Assembly (NCBI GenBank): GCA_031546815.1
Contig: JAVBJV010000027.1
Location: forward strand, 62,001 to 126,000
Origin: JAVBJV01 sp031546815
Lineage (GTDB): Bacteria > Pseudomonadota > Alphaproteobacteria > Acetobacterales > Acetobacteraceae
Direction: 5' to 3'
DNA length: 64,000 nt
This document shows, in pieces, positions 31,862-42,064 of the stretch. Every line of letters begins with the position of its first letter. Position 1 is the stretch's first letter. Both the position numbers and the translations under genes were made by a program. A model generated the notes under the pieces. That model saw nothing but the letters and a program-made list of their open reading frames with translations. It did no database searches and had not been told where the DNA came from.

Positions 31862-34332
31862 GCCTCGCTTGGACTCTGGCGCGGCGCGAACTGCGCGGCG
31901 GCTTGCGCGGGTTACGCGTGGTGCTGGCCTGTCTGGCGCTGGGCGTTGCGGCGATTGCGACGGTGGGCGGGCTGCGTGCCAGCATCACCGAAGCCATCCG
32001 CACCGATGGTCGTCGTATTCTTGGCGGCGATCTGGAAATCCGCACTGGCCAACGCCCCTTGCCCGACGCGGCACGCGCCTGGATCGCCGCCCGCAACGGA
32101 CGCATCAGCGAGATCGTCACCCTGCGTAGTATGCTGATCGCCGAGGGTGGCGCGCGTCTGCTGGTGGAACTGAAAGCCGTTGATCCCGCTTGGCCGCTGG
32201 TTGGCAGCGCCGATACAGTGCAGAGCGGCGCGGTGCGCGTCGATCCGCTGGTGTTGCAGCAGCTCGATATCCAACCCGGCGCGCAGGTGCGGCTGGGCGA
32301 TGCGCATCTTGTTCTCGCGGGCAGCGCGACGGCGGAACCGGACAGTGCGTCGGGCTTTGCGTTATTCGGCCCGCGTGTGTTGATGGCGCTGGGCGATCTG
32401 CCAGCGACCAATCTGCTGCAACCCGGCGCGCTGATGAATTACGACACCCGCATCGTGTTTCCGGCAGGCACCGACATCACCGCCATGCAGCACGACATCC
32501 AGCGCGATTTCGCCAACGAAGGCTGGCGCGTGCGCGATGCACAGAACGCCGCACCGGGGATTGCGCGCTTCATCGATACCACCACGCTGTTCATGACGCT
32601 GGCCGGGCTGACCAGTCTGCTGGTTGGCGGCATCGGTGTTGCCAACGGTGTGCGTGCGTGGATGACGGCGCGGGCGCGCAGCATTGCGACCCTGCGCTGT
32701 CTGGGGGCACCGCGTGCCGTGCTGTTTGCATCGGGGCTGATGCAGATCGGGCTGCTCTCGGCCATCGGGATTCTGATGGGCGGCGTCATCGGGGTGATTG
32801 CGCCGTACGCGATCGGCGCGACAATTGCCGATCTGCTGCCGGTCGCACCAAAAGTCGGCTTCTATCCACGCCCGGTGCTGCTGGCCATGACGTGCGGCGC
32901 GCTGACCGCGGCGATCTTCGCGCTGTGGCCGCTGTCGCGCGCGGCGGATATTCCGGGCGCGGCGCTGTTCCGTGATGTGATCCTGCCATCGCGCACCCGT
33001 CCGCGCATCGGGCTGGTGCTGACCACGCTGACACTGGTCGCGCTGCTGGTCGGTCTGATTATCGGCACCGCGCATGAACCGCGCTTCGCGCTGATGTTCT
33101 GTCTGGGGGCGGCGATGACATTGCTGATCTACCGGCTGGCCGCTTGGGCGGTGATGGTGCTGGCGCATCGCCTGCGCAGCGTGCGCAGCCCCGTTTGGCG
33201 GCTGGCGCTGGCCAATCTGCACCGGCCGGGCGCGGCGACCCCCACCATGCTGCTCTCGCTGGGGGTGGGGTTGGCCACACTGGCCAGCATGGCGCTGATC
33301 GAGGGGAGTGTGTCCGCCACCGTATCCGAACAGATGCCGCGCACCGCGCCGTCGTTCTACTTCATCGACATCCAGACCGCGCAGGCGGACGCGTTCGACG
33401 CGATCACCGCCACCATTCCCGGCGCACAGGGCCTGCACCGCGTGCCCAGCCTGCGCGCGCGCATCGTGGCGGTGAACGACACGCCGGTCGAACAGTTGAC
33501 CGTCTCGCCCGACAGCGCATGGGCGCTACGTGGCGACCGGGGCCTCACCTATGCCGCAACGCCACCCGAGGGCACGCGCATCGTGGACGGCACCTGGTGG
33601 CCGGCCGATTATCGCGGCCCGCCGCTGGTCTCGTTCGATGCGGCGCTGGCCAAGGGCTGGGGCGTGTGGATCGGCGACACTATCACCGTGAACGTGCTGG
33701 GGCGGAACATCACGCTGCGCATTGCATCGTTGCGCGACATTGCGTGGCGCACGCTGGGGATGAATTTCGCGCTGGTCGCCAGTCCGGGGTTTCTGGAAGC
33801 CGCGCCGCATACGTTCATTGCCACCATCCACGTGCCGCCGGAACAGGAAGCTGCGCTGCTGCGCAAGGTGACCGATGCGTTCGGGAATGTATCCGGCATC
33901 CGGGTGCGCGATGCGCTGGAGACCGTGCAGCGCCTGCTCGGGCAGATCAGCACTGCGCTGGGGCTGACGGGGCTGGTGGCGCTGCTGTCGGGCACTCTGG
34001 TGCTGGCCAGCGCCATTGCGGCGGGGCAGCGGCGGAGAATCCGCGATGCCGTGCTGCTGAAAACGCTGGGCGTGCCACGTGCGGCGATCCGCCGGGTGTT
34101 TCTGGTGGAGTTTGGCGTGCTGGGGCTGGCCTCGGGCGTGCTGGCGGCGTTGATCGGCAGCGTGACGGCCTGGGCGGTGACGGTCTATGTGATGAATGCC
34201 GAATGGGTATTTTTACCTGCACGACTTATCGCAATTCTGGGAATTTGCACCGGATTTGTTCTACTTGCCGGTTGGTTCGGCACATCGCGCGCGCTGCGCA
34301 TACCCGCCGCGCCGCTGCTGCGGAACGAATAA
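31846..34332 (+). CDS. ybbP: ABC transporter permease, YbbP type (FtsX-like)
   Basis: 828 residues. A first helix after RRELRGGLRGLRVVLACLALGVAAIATVGGL, a MacB-like periplasmic core, a block of helices with FtsX signature (IGVANGVRAWMTARARSIATLRCLGAPR, about 265), a central helical set, a second periplasmic domain and a final FtsX domain (RRRIRDAVLLKTLGVPRAAIRRVF, about 730) with three helices. With YbbA it forms an envelope transporter of unknown substrate, proposed for lipids or lipoproteins. Confidence 0.94.
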   Translation: MATGLSLAWTLARRELRGGLRGLRVVLACLALGVAAIATVGGLRASITEAIRTDGRRILGGDLEIRTGQRPLPDAARAWIAARNGRISEIVTLRSMLIAEGGARLLVELKAVDPAWPLVGSADTVQSGAVRVDPLVLQQLDIQPGAQVRLGDAHLVLAGSATAEPDSASGFALFGPRVLMALGDLPATNLLQPGALMNYDTRIVFPAGTDITAMQHDIQRDFANEGWRVRDAQNAAPGIARFIDTTTLFMTLAGLTSLLVGGIGVANGVRAWMTARARSIATLRCLGAPRAVLFASGLMQIGLLSAIGILMGGVIGVIAPYAIGATIADLLPVAPKVGFYPRPVLLAMTCGALTAAIFALWPLSRAADIPGAALFRDVILPSRTRPRIGLVLTTLTLVALLVGLIIGTAHEPRFALMFCLGAAMTLLIYRLAAWAVMVLAHRLRSVRSPVWRLALANLHRPGAATPTMLLSLGVGLATLASMALIEGSVSATVSEQMPRTAPSFYFIDIQTAQADAFDAITATIPGAQGLHRVPSLRARIVAVNDTPVEQLTVSPDSAWALRGDRGLTYAATPPEGTRIVDGTWWPADYRGPPLVSFDAALAKGWGVWIGDTITVNVLGRNITLRIASLRDIAWRTLGMNFALVASPGFLEAAPHTFIATIHVPPEQEAALLRKVTDAFGNVSGIRVRDALETVQRLLGQISTALGLTGLVALLSGTLVLASAIAAGQRRRIRDAVLLKTLGVPRAAIRRVFLVEFGVLGLASGVLAALIGSVTAWAVTVYVMNAEWVFLPARLIAILGICTGFVLLAGWFGTSRALRIPAAPLLRNE

Positions 34333-34427
34333 CAGGGGTACGGTCCGGTTTCGCTTGATTCCTGCCCGGGAATACACAATCTATACCCAAGACGGGCAGC
34401 CTGCCCGCACAGAGGAGAGATAAATAC

Positions 34428-35198
34428 ATGGCTTTCAGTCCCGAATCACGTTGGACGCAAGGTGCGCCCGCCACGACCGTTGATAGCGCGGTGGTGGATG
34501 CGGGGCTGCGTGCCTATATGCTCCGCGTTTATAACTGGATGTCGTCCGGCCTGGTGCTGACCGGCATCATGGCGCTGCTGGTTGCCAACACCGATCTGAT
34601 CAACCTGTTCTACGGCAAGCAGGTCATGGCGTCCGGGCGCATCACCTATGGCGCGACGCTGCTGGGTTACATCGCGATGTTCGCGCCGCTGGGCTTCGTG
34701 CTGGTGCTGTCATTCGGCATCAACAAACTGTCGACCACGGCCGCGCAGGCGCTGTTCTGGGCGTTCGCCGCGGTGATGGGCATTTCGATGTCCAACATCT
34801 TCCTGATCTATACCGGCACATCCATCGCCACCACGTTCTTCGTGACCGCCGGCACCTTCGCCGCAATGAGCATCATCGGCTACACGACCCAGCGCGACCT
34901 GACGAAGATGGGCAGCTTCCTGATGATGGGCCTGATCGGGCTGATCCTGGCGATGGTCGTCAACATGTTCCTGCAGTCGGCGATGATGGGCTACGTCATC
35001 AGCGCAATCGGTGTGCTGATCTTCGTGGGCCTGATCGCGTATGATACCCAGCGCATCAAGGGCGACTATATCAGCACGATCCAGCACGAAGGCCAGGACA
35101 TGGCCGCCAAGCGCAGCGTTTACGATGCGCTGACGCTGTATCTGGACTTCATCAATCTGTTCCAGTTCCTGCTGAGCTTCATGGGCCGCCGCGACTGA
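34428..35198 (+). CDS. Bax inhibitor-1/YccA family membrane protein
   Basis: 256 residues with seven predicted helices. The DAGLRAYMLRVYNWMSSGLVLTG start, GISMSNIFLIYTGTSIATTF, and the C-terminal YDTQRIKGDYISTIQHEGQDMAAKRSVYDALTLYLDFINLFQFLL are highly typical of YccA/YbhL/BI-1 proteins (conserved acidic residues in the last segments). The family modulates FtsH proteolysis or ion leak. A strong AGAGGAGAGA precedes the ATG. A strong terminator follows. Confidence 0.95.
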   Translation: MAFSPESRWTQGAPATTVDSAVVDAGLRAYMLRVYNWMSSGLVLTGIMALLVANTDLINLFYGKQVMASGRITYGATLLGYIAMFAPLGFVLVLSFGINKLSTTAAQALFWAFAAVMGISMSNIFLIYTGTSIATTFFVTAGTFAAMSIIGYTTQRDLTKMGSFLMMGLIGLILAMVVNMFLQSAMMGYVISAIGVLIFVGLIAYDTQRIKGDYISTIQHEGQDMAAKRSVYDALTLYLDFINLFQFLLSFMGRRD

Positions 35199-35220
35199 TC
35201 CGACGGACCTACTGCGACTG

Positions 35221-35247
35221 AAAAACCCGGGGCACCCCGGGTTTTTT
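35221..35247. terminator. Intrinsic terminator after the BI-1 gene
   Basis: AAAAACCCGGGG/CCCCGGGTTTTTT stem with a CA loop, ending in a T-run; the matching A-run makes it bidirectional. Confidence 0.9.
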
Positions 35248-35518
35248 ATGCCCGAGGGGCAGGGCGTTCTACGCGCGATTATCAATTTGCGTTAATAATA
35301 ACATTTTAAATTCAACTAAATAGTTAGTTCCAAAAATAGCACCGCTCCTGTCCAGAATGAATACAAACCATTTTTGTTTAAAAGCGGGGAAATGCATGAA
35401 TCTTTTTAGCCAAGTAATTTACATTCAGTAAAAATATTTTAAAATCATTACGCACATCTTGTGCACATACGTACCACATTCAAATACGCCGATACATCAA
35501 CCCAGGAGGTTGATTTCA
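35248..35518. other. A+T-rich upstream region of the first autotransporter
   Basis: Very rich in A and T after the terminator, with no convincing gene. A strong AGGAGGT sits at about 35504-35510 before the autotransporter ATG. The composition contrasts sharply with all flanking genes and resembles the other two A+T-rich stretches beside autotransporter genes. Confidence 0.6.
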
Positions 35519-38500
35519 ATGCTCCATAACAAAATCCAGAACAATTTCCGCCACTTACTGAGCACCAGCGCCCTTGTTTCGACAGCATTCACAAGCATGC
35601 TGCTGGCCGCCACCGCCGCCGATGCCGCATGTCCGGCGAATATCGATACATCAACGGCGGTCAACGTCACCGGTGGGAATTCCTGCGTATGGACGCCTGC
35701 CACATCAACGCTCACCCGCAATGTCGGCTGGACCTATTACATCTCGCTCGGGACGGGCAATGGATACGGCGGCATCAACAACCTCGACATGCACGGCGAC
35801 ACGACGCTCAACCTCACGCCAAGCTATTCCGGGAGCGGGTCAACAAGCTGGGGCATATTTCTAACCAGCCCCGGGGACAACATGTCGGCTGTCAGCAAAA
35901 TGACGGTTGAAAATCTGACCATCAACATGAATACCCCGGCGAATAAGACCAACACTGCCGTCATCGGGATCGAAGTGAGCATGAACGGGGCGTTCGTTGG
36001 CAAAGATGTCACGATCAACCTCGCCCAGGCCAATACCGGACTTACACAGTACTGGAGCTATGGCGTGCTGGCCGGCGGCGCCCTCGACAGGGGGAATTAC
36101 AATACAACCGCCATGTCGACCGCACAATTTGAAAACCTGACCATTTCGGTCGATTCGACAGCATCTACAGGGTTTGGATCAAGCACAGCGCTGATGGCCG
36201 GGATCCGCGCCATCGCCCAGACATCTGTCGGCAGCAGTGGTTATGATAACGGTTCGGGCACTGTCATTGTCTCGGGCATGACGACCATTGTTGCCAAAGG
36301 CACTTACAGCTACGGGGTTTACGTCTCGGGCCGCAACAGTCTGGTCGATCTTAACAACAGCAGCATCATCACCAGCGGCAGTGGATCGCCCGCCATTATC
36401 ATCGGGAAGAACCGCACTGCCGGATTTGGCGGCGGCACGGTCATTTCTCGCGGAGACATGACAATCCGCACCCTGGGCCTGACCGGCACCAACGCGGCGA
36501 TCGTGCTGCAGGGCAACGCCGATACTGCGGCGGGGTATTCGCCATCGAACCTCAATGCCAATTTCGACACCAGCAGCACCAACCTGCAGACCAGCGCGGT
36601 GGCGGTAAACTACACGATTAACGACAAGGGAACGCAGGGCAACGCCGACGGCATTGTTTCCTCGTTCAACAATGCGGTGATGTCGACCACATCGCCCACT
36701 GCATCGCTGATCCGGTTTGAAGGCAACGCGACCTACGCGCAGACCAATGCCGTCTTCAACCTGCGTGGCAGCCAGAGCCTGCTGACCGCCGCCAGCAATG
36801 GCTGGCTGTTCGAAACCCAGACCCGAGCCTCGGCCACCGCGAATATCAGCCAGGGCGCCGTTGTGCAGGGAATGATCGGAACCCTGGGTAGCGGCAGCTT
36901 CACGATGAATCTGTCGGATGCGGCCGTCTGGGAACTGGTGGCGAAAGATGTCACCACCGATTCAACGCTGACCGCACTCAACCTTGCATCCGGCGCGCGC
37001 ATCAACGCCTCGGGCGGGGATTTCCAGATCATTAGCCCAGTCTCCAGCAACAGCGGGATCATCGATCTTGCCGGGACCAACACCGATGCCGGTCGCACCC
37101 TGCGGATCGCGGGCGATTATGCAGCGTCGGGCACTGCGGAACTGCTACTAAATACCCACCTGAACGCAGGTGGTGCACTTGCCGACCAGACCACCGACCG
37201 GCTGATCGTCAACGGCAACGTGACTGGCTCAACGCTGGTGCGCGTGAACCCGATCTCCACCAGCGTTCCGGCCGAAACATCTCCGGGTGGCACCAATCTG
37301 GCCAGCGAAGGCATTTCACTGATCCAGGTCGGCGGCACCGCAAGCGCCGACAGCTTCAAACTGGCGGGGGATTACGTAACGCTGGCGGGCCAGCCGTATG
37401 AATACCGGATGTATGCCTATGGTCCGGGCGCAGCGAACGGCGCGGCCGATCCCAACCAGAACCTGACCACCAACACGGCGGGCACGCAGTGGGATTACCG
37501 GTTGCAGTCGGTCTATCTCACCCCGCCGCCGCCCACGCCGGGCTGCGAAGAAACCAACACCTGTCCGGTGCCGCCGACACCGCCTGAGCCACCCGCGCCA
37601 GTCCGCGTTATCGTGCCGCAGACCGCCGCCTATCTCAGCGCGCCGAATGCCCTGTTCCAGGCCGGTCTGGAAGATATCTCCAGCCTGCATCGCCGCCTGG
37701 GGGAAATCCGCGACGACCGCACGCTGAGCCGCGACACCGGCACCGGTGAAGTCTGGATCCGTGGTTATGGCGGCTCGCACGACTACTCCAGCAACCGCTC
37801 GCCCTATCAATACGGGGTGAACAGTTCGATGGACTATGCCGCCGTGCAGCTGGGCGGCAATCTGTTCAGCTATCGCGATGCGGACAAGACCGTGCGCGTC
37901 GGGCTGGCAGCGTCGTTCGGGCAGCTGTGGCTGCACCCGGAACTGCCGGGCCGGACCGAGACCGTCAAAGGCAGTGCCGATACGTATCTGTTCTCGGCCT
38001 ATGCCACGTATCAAGCGCAGACCGGCTGGTATGTCGACGGCGTGATCGGTGGGGGTCTGTTCAATGGCGAAGTGTCCGTCAGCAATCGTGGCAAGACGGC
38101 ATCGCTCGATGGTTCACGGCTGATCGCTTCGCTGGAAACCGGCTATCCGGTTGCACTCGGGGCGGGCGGGCTGATCCTCGAGCCGCAGGCACAGCTGACC
38201 TACCAGCTCCTGTCGTTCGACAGCACTCGGGACCAGGTCGATAATTTCGACGTGATGATCGGCAAACAGCAGCAGCTGGTCGGCCGGTTGGGTGCGCGTC
38301 TGACGCGGCCGTTCGAACTGGGTGCCGGTCAGTTGCTGACCCCGTATGTGAAGGCGAACCTGCTGTATGGGTTCCTCGACGGTGGGTCGATCCGGATGGG
38401 CAGCGACAGCTTTGTCACCGGCGATTACGGTGCAGCGGTTGAAGTCGGTGGCGGTGCCACCGCAACGCTGACGCAGAACCTGTCGCTGTATGCGGATGGT

Positions 38501-38575
38501 GCCTGGCAGACCGATATCGGCGATGGCGGCTTCCGTGGCTGGACCGTCTCGGGCGGGCTGCGCATGGCCTTCTGA
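35519..38575 (+). CDS. Autotransporter 1 (type Va), intact
   Basis: 1018 residues. Signal peptide MLHNKIQNNFRHLLSTSALV...TAADA/A is followed by a beta-helical passenger of about 640 residues rich in Asn, Thr, Ser and Gly, a Pro-rich hinge holding the loop CEETNTC (Cys676 and Cys682), then a helix (NALFQAGLEDISSLHRRLGEIR) and a 12-strand translocator barrel starting at VWIRGYGGS and ending in the membrane-insertion signal ...GGLRMAF. The passenger should be displayed on the surface; adhesin function is inferred only. No protease or esterase motif seen. The last 480 residues are paralogous to autotransporter 2. ATG 35519 is set by AGGAGGT. Confidence 0.92.
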   Translation: MLHNKIQNNFRHLLSTSALVSTAFTSMLLAATAADAACPANIDTSTAVNVTGGNSCVWTPATSTLTRNVGWTYYISLGTGNGYGGINNLDMHGDTTLNLTPSYSGSGSTSWGIFLTSPGDNMSAVSKMTVENLTINMNTPANKTNTAVIGIEVSMNGAFVGKDVTINLAQANTGLTQYWSYGVLAGGALDRGNYNTTAMSTAQFENLTISVDSTASTGFGSSTALMAGIRAIAQTSVGSSGYDNGSGTVIVSGMTTIVAKGTYSYGVYVSGRNSLVDLNNSSIITSGSGSPAIIIGKNRTAGFGGGTVISRGDMTIRTLGLTGTNAAIVLQGNADTAAGYSPSNLNANFDTSSTNLQTSAVAVNYTINDKGTQGNADGIVSSFNNAVMSTTSPTASLIRFEGNATYAQTNAVFNLRGSQSLLTAASNGWLFETQTRASATANISQGAVVQGMIGTLGSGSFTMNLSDAAVWELVAKDVTTDSTLTALNLASGARINASGGDFQIISPVSSNSGIIDLAGTNTDAGRTLRIAGDYAASGTAELLLNTHLNAGGALADQTTDRLIVNGNVTGSTLVRVNPISTSVPAETSPGGTNLASEGISLIQVGGTASADSFKLAGDYVTLAGQPYEYRMYAYGPGAANGAADPNQNLTTNTAGTQWDYRLQSVYLTPPPPTPGCEETNTCPVPPTPPEPPAPVRVIVPQTAAYLSAPNALFQAGLEDISSLHRRLGEIRDDRTLSRDTGTGEVWIRGYGGSHDYSSNRSPYQYGVNSSMDYAAVQLGGNLFSYRDADKTVRVGLAASFGQLWLHPELPGRTETVKGSADTYLFSAYATYQAQTGWYVDGVIGGGLFNGEVSVSNRGKTASLDGSRLIASLETGYPVALGAGGLILEPQAQLTYQLLSFDSTRDQVDNFDVMIGKQQQLVGRLGARLTRPFELGAGQLLTPYVKANLLYGFLDGGSIRMGSDSFVTGDYGAAVEVGGGATATLTQNLSLYADGAWQTDIGDGGFRGWTVSGGLRMAF

Positions 38576-38598
38576 GAAAAACACCGCAGACTCAATGG

Positions 38599-38626
38599 AA
38601 AAGCGCCCCGGTCGGGGCGCTTTTTT
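38599..38626 (+). terminator. Intrinsic terminator after autotransporter 1
   Basis: AAAAGCGCCCC/GGGGCGCTTTTTT stem-loop with a GGTC loop and T-run. Confidence 0.92.
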
Positions 38627-38979
38627 GTTGGGCATAGCAACACCGGTCGTGGCAGCCGTAATCCGCCGATAAAGCCTCTGTAAATATCACTCCGGTTTAT
38701 ACAACCGTAGATAGATATCTCTGAAAACAACTCAAAACATTACATTATTGTTGTGCATTAGACATAAATTACTCGCGTTAACGTAAAATACTATCCTGAT
38801 TTTCACCATTTCGTTGCCCTTAACAATTAAGCAGTTTATTAACAAACGTATGCAGCTGCTTTTAAAGCATTCGTATTGCGAAATAGTTTTACCGCTTTTC
38901 CGAGCAGCCACGTGTGTTGAAACCTTGCGCCCAGTCACGCCCCTTTTGCACTTGGCGCCTTTGAATAAAGAACCTGCTC
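38627..38979. other. A+T-rich region between autotransporters 1 and 2
   Basis: About 350 bases with no supportable gene; one frame opens at 38814 but only overlaps the next gene out of frame. The A+T richness suggests promoter DNA or a target of a xenogeneic silencer. AATAAAGAACC precedes the next start; a Shine-Dalgarno is weak. Confidence 0.55.
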
Positions 38980-41900
38980 ATGAAGACGTGCGATGCCAAC
39001 CCGAGCTTCAACCCCAGCTTTTTTTCCGTGGGACTGACAGAACCCCAATATGTCCGGCATGCCGTACGCAGATTGGCCGCAGGATTACTTGCCGGCACCA
39101 GTGTGCTTGCCTTGGCGCTTTCACACACAAGCACAGCACACGCCCAAACCTACCCGCCGCCGTATCCGACATACACCACACGGCCAACGCAGCAGGGACT
39201 GGCTACCGGTTTAACTTATTATAACACCTATTTTAACAGCAACATCAACGTCAATGATGTGAGCGGTGACCGCGTCACAATCCAGACAACCAGGGATGGC
39301 AGCGGCGCCGGCAACAGTCTGACCAATAACGCCACGGGTATTTATACCAGTGGCCCGCAGATGACTTTCGGCAACCAGCTTACCGTAACAACACAAGGTC
39401 TCGATTCCGACGCCATCAGAACCAACGGTAACAACACAACCAATTTTCCTGTTGTGAAAATCGGCAATAATCTGACGGTCGATACATATGGAGTGTCGGC
39501 GGATGGCATCAACGTTGGCACCATCGGCACCCCTCAAAGCGGTACCGGTCTTGTCATCGTCGGCGACAATGCCGTCATCACAACCCACTACAGCGGCGCT
39601 ATCCCCTTCCTCAAGGAAGGGGCGCACGGTGTCCGGGTAAATACCGCCGCATCGGGTGGGGCCCAGAATATTTATATCGGCAATAACAGCCAGATCACGA
39701 CCATGGGCAGCAGTTCGCATGCCGCCTATGCGACCGGGGCGGCGAATTCGAATATCTACTTCCTCGATGGCAGCACGCTCAAGACACAAGGGACGAGCAG
39801 CTATGCCGCCTATACATCGGGCGCCGCAGCAACGATCAACTTTGGCACCGACACAACCTTCACAACCCAGGGGACCAACAGCCACGGTGCGTATGCCTAT
39901 GGCTCGTCCAGCACGATCGCGTTCAACGGAGAGGCATCCATAACCACCCAGGGCACTGGTGCGTATGGTGCGTATGCACGCGGGAAAATCCAGTTTGCCG
40001 ACGCGACGATCAACACTTTTGGCGCGAATGCGTATGGCGTTTACGCGACCTCGGCGACGGGCCGGGTAGAATTCTCGGGCACGGCAACCATCAGGACGCA
40101 GCTGGACAACGCACACGGCGTTGTCGCCTATGGCGGCGGGACAGTTGTGATGCAAAATGCAACCGTCGAGACGCAAGGTCCCGGCGCCAGTGCCATTTAC
40201 ATGAACGGAACGACGGTCGGCCAAACCAACACGATCAGTGCCACCGGTGGAACCTTCACATCTGCAAACGGGGCCGCCATCGGGACGAAAGGCGCCGTAA
40301 ACGTGCTTTCACTCAGTGCGGCCAATGTCTCCGGCAACGGGCTGCTGCTTGATGTGACGGCTTACTCGGCAGTCGTCTCCAGCGTGCTCAACCTGACAGG
40401 AACGGACCTGACCCTGACCGGCGGCGCCCGGGTTGCTGACTCATCGACATCCAACCTGGTTCTCGAAAGAACTACCTGGACGCTGACGCCAGCAGCCGAT
40501 GCCACGGTCGACTCCGGCGTTACCAACCTTACTCTCACCAATAGCACAATGGTGTTCGCAGAACCGGCAACCGATACCTTCCAGACCCTGACGGTGCGGG
40601 ACGATTATGCGGCAACCAATGCGATACTTGTTCTGAACACGCGACTGGATGCTGGCGGCGCGCTGAGCGCACAGGCAACCGACCGGTTGCTGATTGCAGG
40701 CAATGTAACCGGCACAACAATGGTGACAGTCAAGCCGACCGCTACCAGCGTTCCTGCACTCACATCGGCTGGTGGCGCCAATCTTGCCAGCGAGGGGATC
40801 TCGCTGATCCAGGTTGGCGGCACGGCAGCAGCAGATTCGTTCCAGCTGGCAGGCAGCTATGTCGCAATGGCAGGCAAGCCTTACCAGTACCGGCTGTATG
40901 CCTATGGCCCGGGTGCGACGATGGGCCCGGCCGATGTTGATCAGCGTCTGGTTGCCGGCAGCGATCCTCACTGGGATTATCGGTTGCAGTCTGTTGCCGT
41001 AATACCACCGGAACCACCCTGCGAAGAAACCGGTACGTGTCCTCCGACGCCGCCCGGACCTACACCGCCCGCCCCCACGCCGCCGGTGCCCTCGCTGGTG
41101 CCGCAGGGCGGGTCGTATCTGACCGCGCCGAACGCGCTGTTTCAGGCTGGGCTGATGGATATGGCCAACCTGCACCGCCGCCTGGGTGAAATCCGCGACA
41201 GCCGCACGCTGGGCGCCGACACGGGCACAGGCGAAGCCTGGCTGCGCGGCTATGGCGGCAGCTTCAACTACACCAGCAACCGTTCGGCCAGCGCTTACGG
41301 CTTCGATGCGGATATCGACTACGCCGCAGTGCAGCTTGGCGGGAACCTGTTTTCCCATCGCACCGATAACGGCACCACGCGTGTAGGTCTGGCTGCCTCG
41401 TTCGGGTCGCTGAACTTCTCGCCCAATCAGCGCGATGCCAGCGAAGGCAAGACTGATACCTACACCCTCGCAGGGTACGCCACCTATCAGGCTGATCGCG
41501 GCTGGTATGTGGATGGTGCGCTATCGTTCGGATTGTTCAATGGCGAGGTCAGCAGCGATCTGCGCGGCAAGACAGCCGGGCTGAGCGGATCCAGCTTCGG
41601 AGCCTCGATCGAAGCCGGCCGGCCATTCGCCCTGGGGTCGAGCCGTTGGTCGCTGGAGCCGCAGGTGCAGTTGATGTTTCAGCACCTGAGCTTTGATACC
41701 AAGCGCGATATTGATGGTTTCAGCGTTGATTTTGGTTCGCAGAACCAGCTGACGGGTCGCCTGGGTCTGCGGCTGGCGCGAGGCTTCCGTCTGGAAGGCG
41801 GCGATCTGCTGACGCCGTATGCGCGTGTGAACGTGCTCCACGGCTTCCTGGATGGCGGAGATGTCTATCTGGGTGGCGATGCGTTCCATACGGGTAATTT

Positions 41901-42048
41901 CGGCACATCGCTGGAACTGGCGGCGGGGGCTACGGCAACGCTGACGCAGAAACTGTCGCTGTACGGTGAGCTTGGCTGGCAGACCAGCATTGCCGATGCC
42001 GGCATGCAGGGCTGGGCCGCAACAGCAGGCCTGCGTTACGGATTCTGA
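38980..42048 (+). CDS. Autotransporter 2 (type Va), intact, paralogue of autotransporter 1
   Basis: 1022 residues. A long N-terminal extension (about 28 residues) precedes a hydrophobic signal core (LAAGLLAGTSVLALALS...AHA/Q), resembling extended signal peptides. The passenger contains a run of about nine repeats of 23-28 residues with a core T-x-Q-G-x-x-S/A-x-G-A-Y-A (bases about 39694-40210), predicted to form beta-helix coils. A Pro-rich hinge with CEETGTC (Cys681, Cys687) leads to NALFQAGLMDMANLHRRLGEIR and a barrel from AWLRGYGGS to the final ...GLRYGF. Surface adhesin role is inferred. Confidence 0.92.
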   Translation: MKTCDANPSFNPSFFSVGLTEPQYVRHAVRRLAAGLLAGTSVLALALSHTSTAHAQTYPPPYPTYTTRPTQQGLATGLTYYNTYFNSNINVNDVSGDRVTIQTTRDGSGAGNSLTNNATGIYTSGPQMTFGNQLTVTTQGLDSDAIRTNGNNTTNFPVVKIGNNLTVDTYGVSADGINVGTIGTPQSGTGLVIVGDNAVITTHYSGAIPFLKEGAHGVRVNTAASGGAQNIYIGNNSQITTMGSSSHAAYATGAANSNIYFLDGSTLKTQGTSSYAAYTSGAAATINFGTDTTFTTQGTNSHGAYAYGSSSTIAFNGEASITTQGTGAYGAYARGKIQFADATINTFGANAYGVYATSATGRVEFSGTATIRTQLDNAHGVVAYGGGTVVMQNATVETQGPGASAIYMNGTTVGQTNTISATGGTFTSANGAAIGTKGAVNVLSLSAANVSGNGLLLDVTAYSAVVSSVLNLTGTDLTLTGGARVADSSTSNLVLERTTWTLTPAADATVDSGVTNLTLTNSTMVFAEPATDTFQTLTVRDDYAATNAILVLNTRLDAGGALSAQATDRLLIAGNVTGTTMVTVKPTATSVPALTSAGGANLASEGISLIQVGGTAAADSFQLAGSYVAMAGKPYQYRLYAYGPGATMGPADVDQRLVAGSDPHWDYRLQSVAVIPPEPPCEETGTCPPTPPGPTPPAPTPPVPSLVPQGGSYLTAPNALFQAGLMDMANLHRRLGEIRDSRTLGADTGTGEAWLRGYGGSFNYTSNRSASAYGFDADIDYAAVQLGGNLFSHRTDNGTTRVGLAASFGSLNFSPNQRDASEGKTDTYTLAGYATYQADRGWYVDGALSFGLFNGEVSSDLRGKTAGLSGSSFGASIEAGRPFALGSSRWSLEPQVQLMFQHLSFDTKRDIDGFSVDFGSQNQLTGRLGLRLARGFRLEGGDLLTPYARVNVLHGFLDGGDVYLGGDAFHTGNFGTSLELAAGATATLTQKLSLYGELGWQTSIADAGMQGWAATAGLRYGF
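39694..40210 (+). repeat. Tandem passenger repeats in autotransporter 2
   Basis: Seven clear units of 23-30 codons, each starting I/L/F-x-T-Q-G or similar: ITTMGSSSHAAYATG, LKTQGTSSYAAYTSG, FTTQGTNSHGAYAYG, ITTQGTGAYGAYARG, INTFGANAYGVYATS, IRTQLDNAHGVVAYG, VETQGPGASAIYMNG. Two weaker units lie upstream. They differ at DNA level, so they are diverged protein repeats. Confidence 0.75.
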
Positions 42049-42064
42049 TCAGACAGGCTGAATA

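Noticed and set aside
38814..39224. Possible gene in the gap before autotransporter 2
   Set aside because: It overlaps the autotransporter start out of frame, has no ribosome site and no recognisable pattern.
39694..40210. CRISPR-like periodic repeats
   Set aside because: Units differ in DNA sequence and encode in-frame protein repeats; there are no identical direct repeats or spacers.
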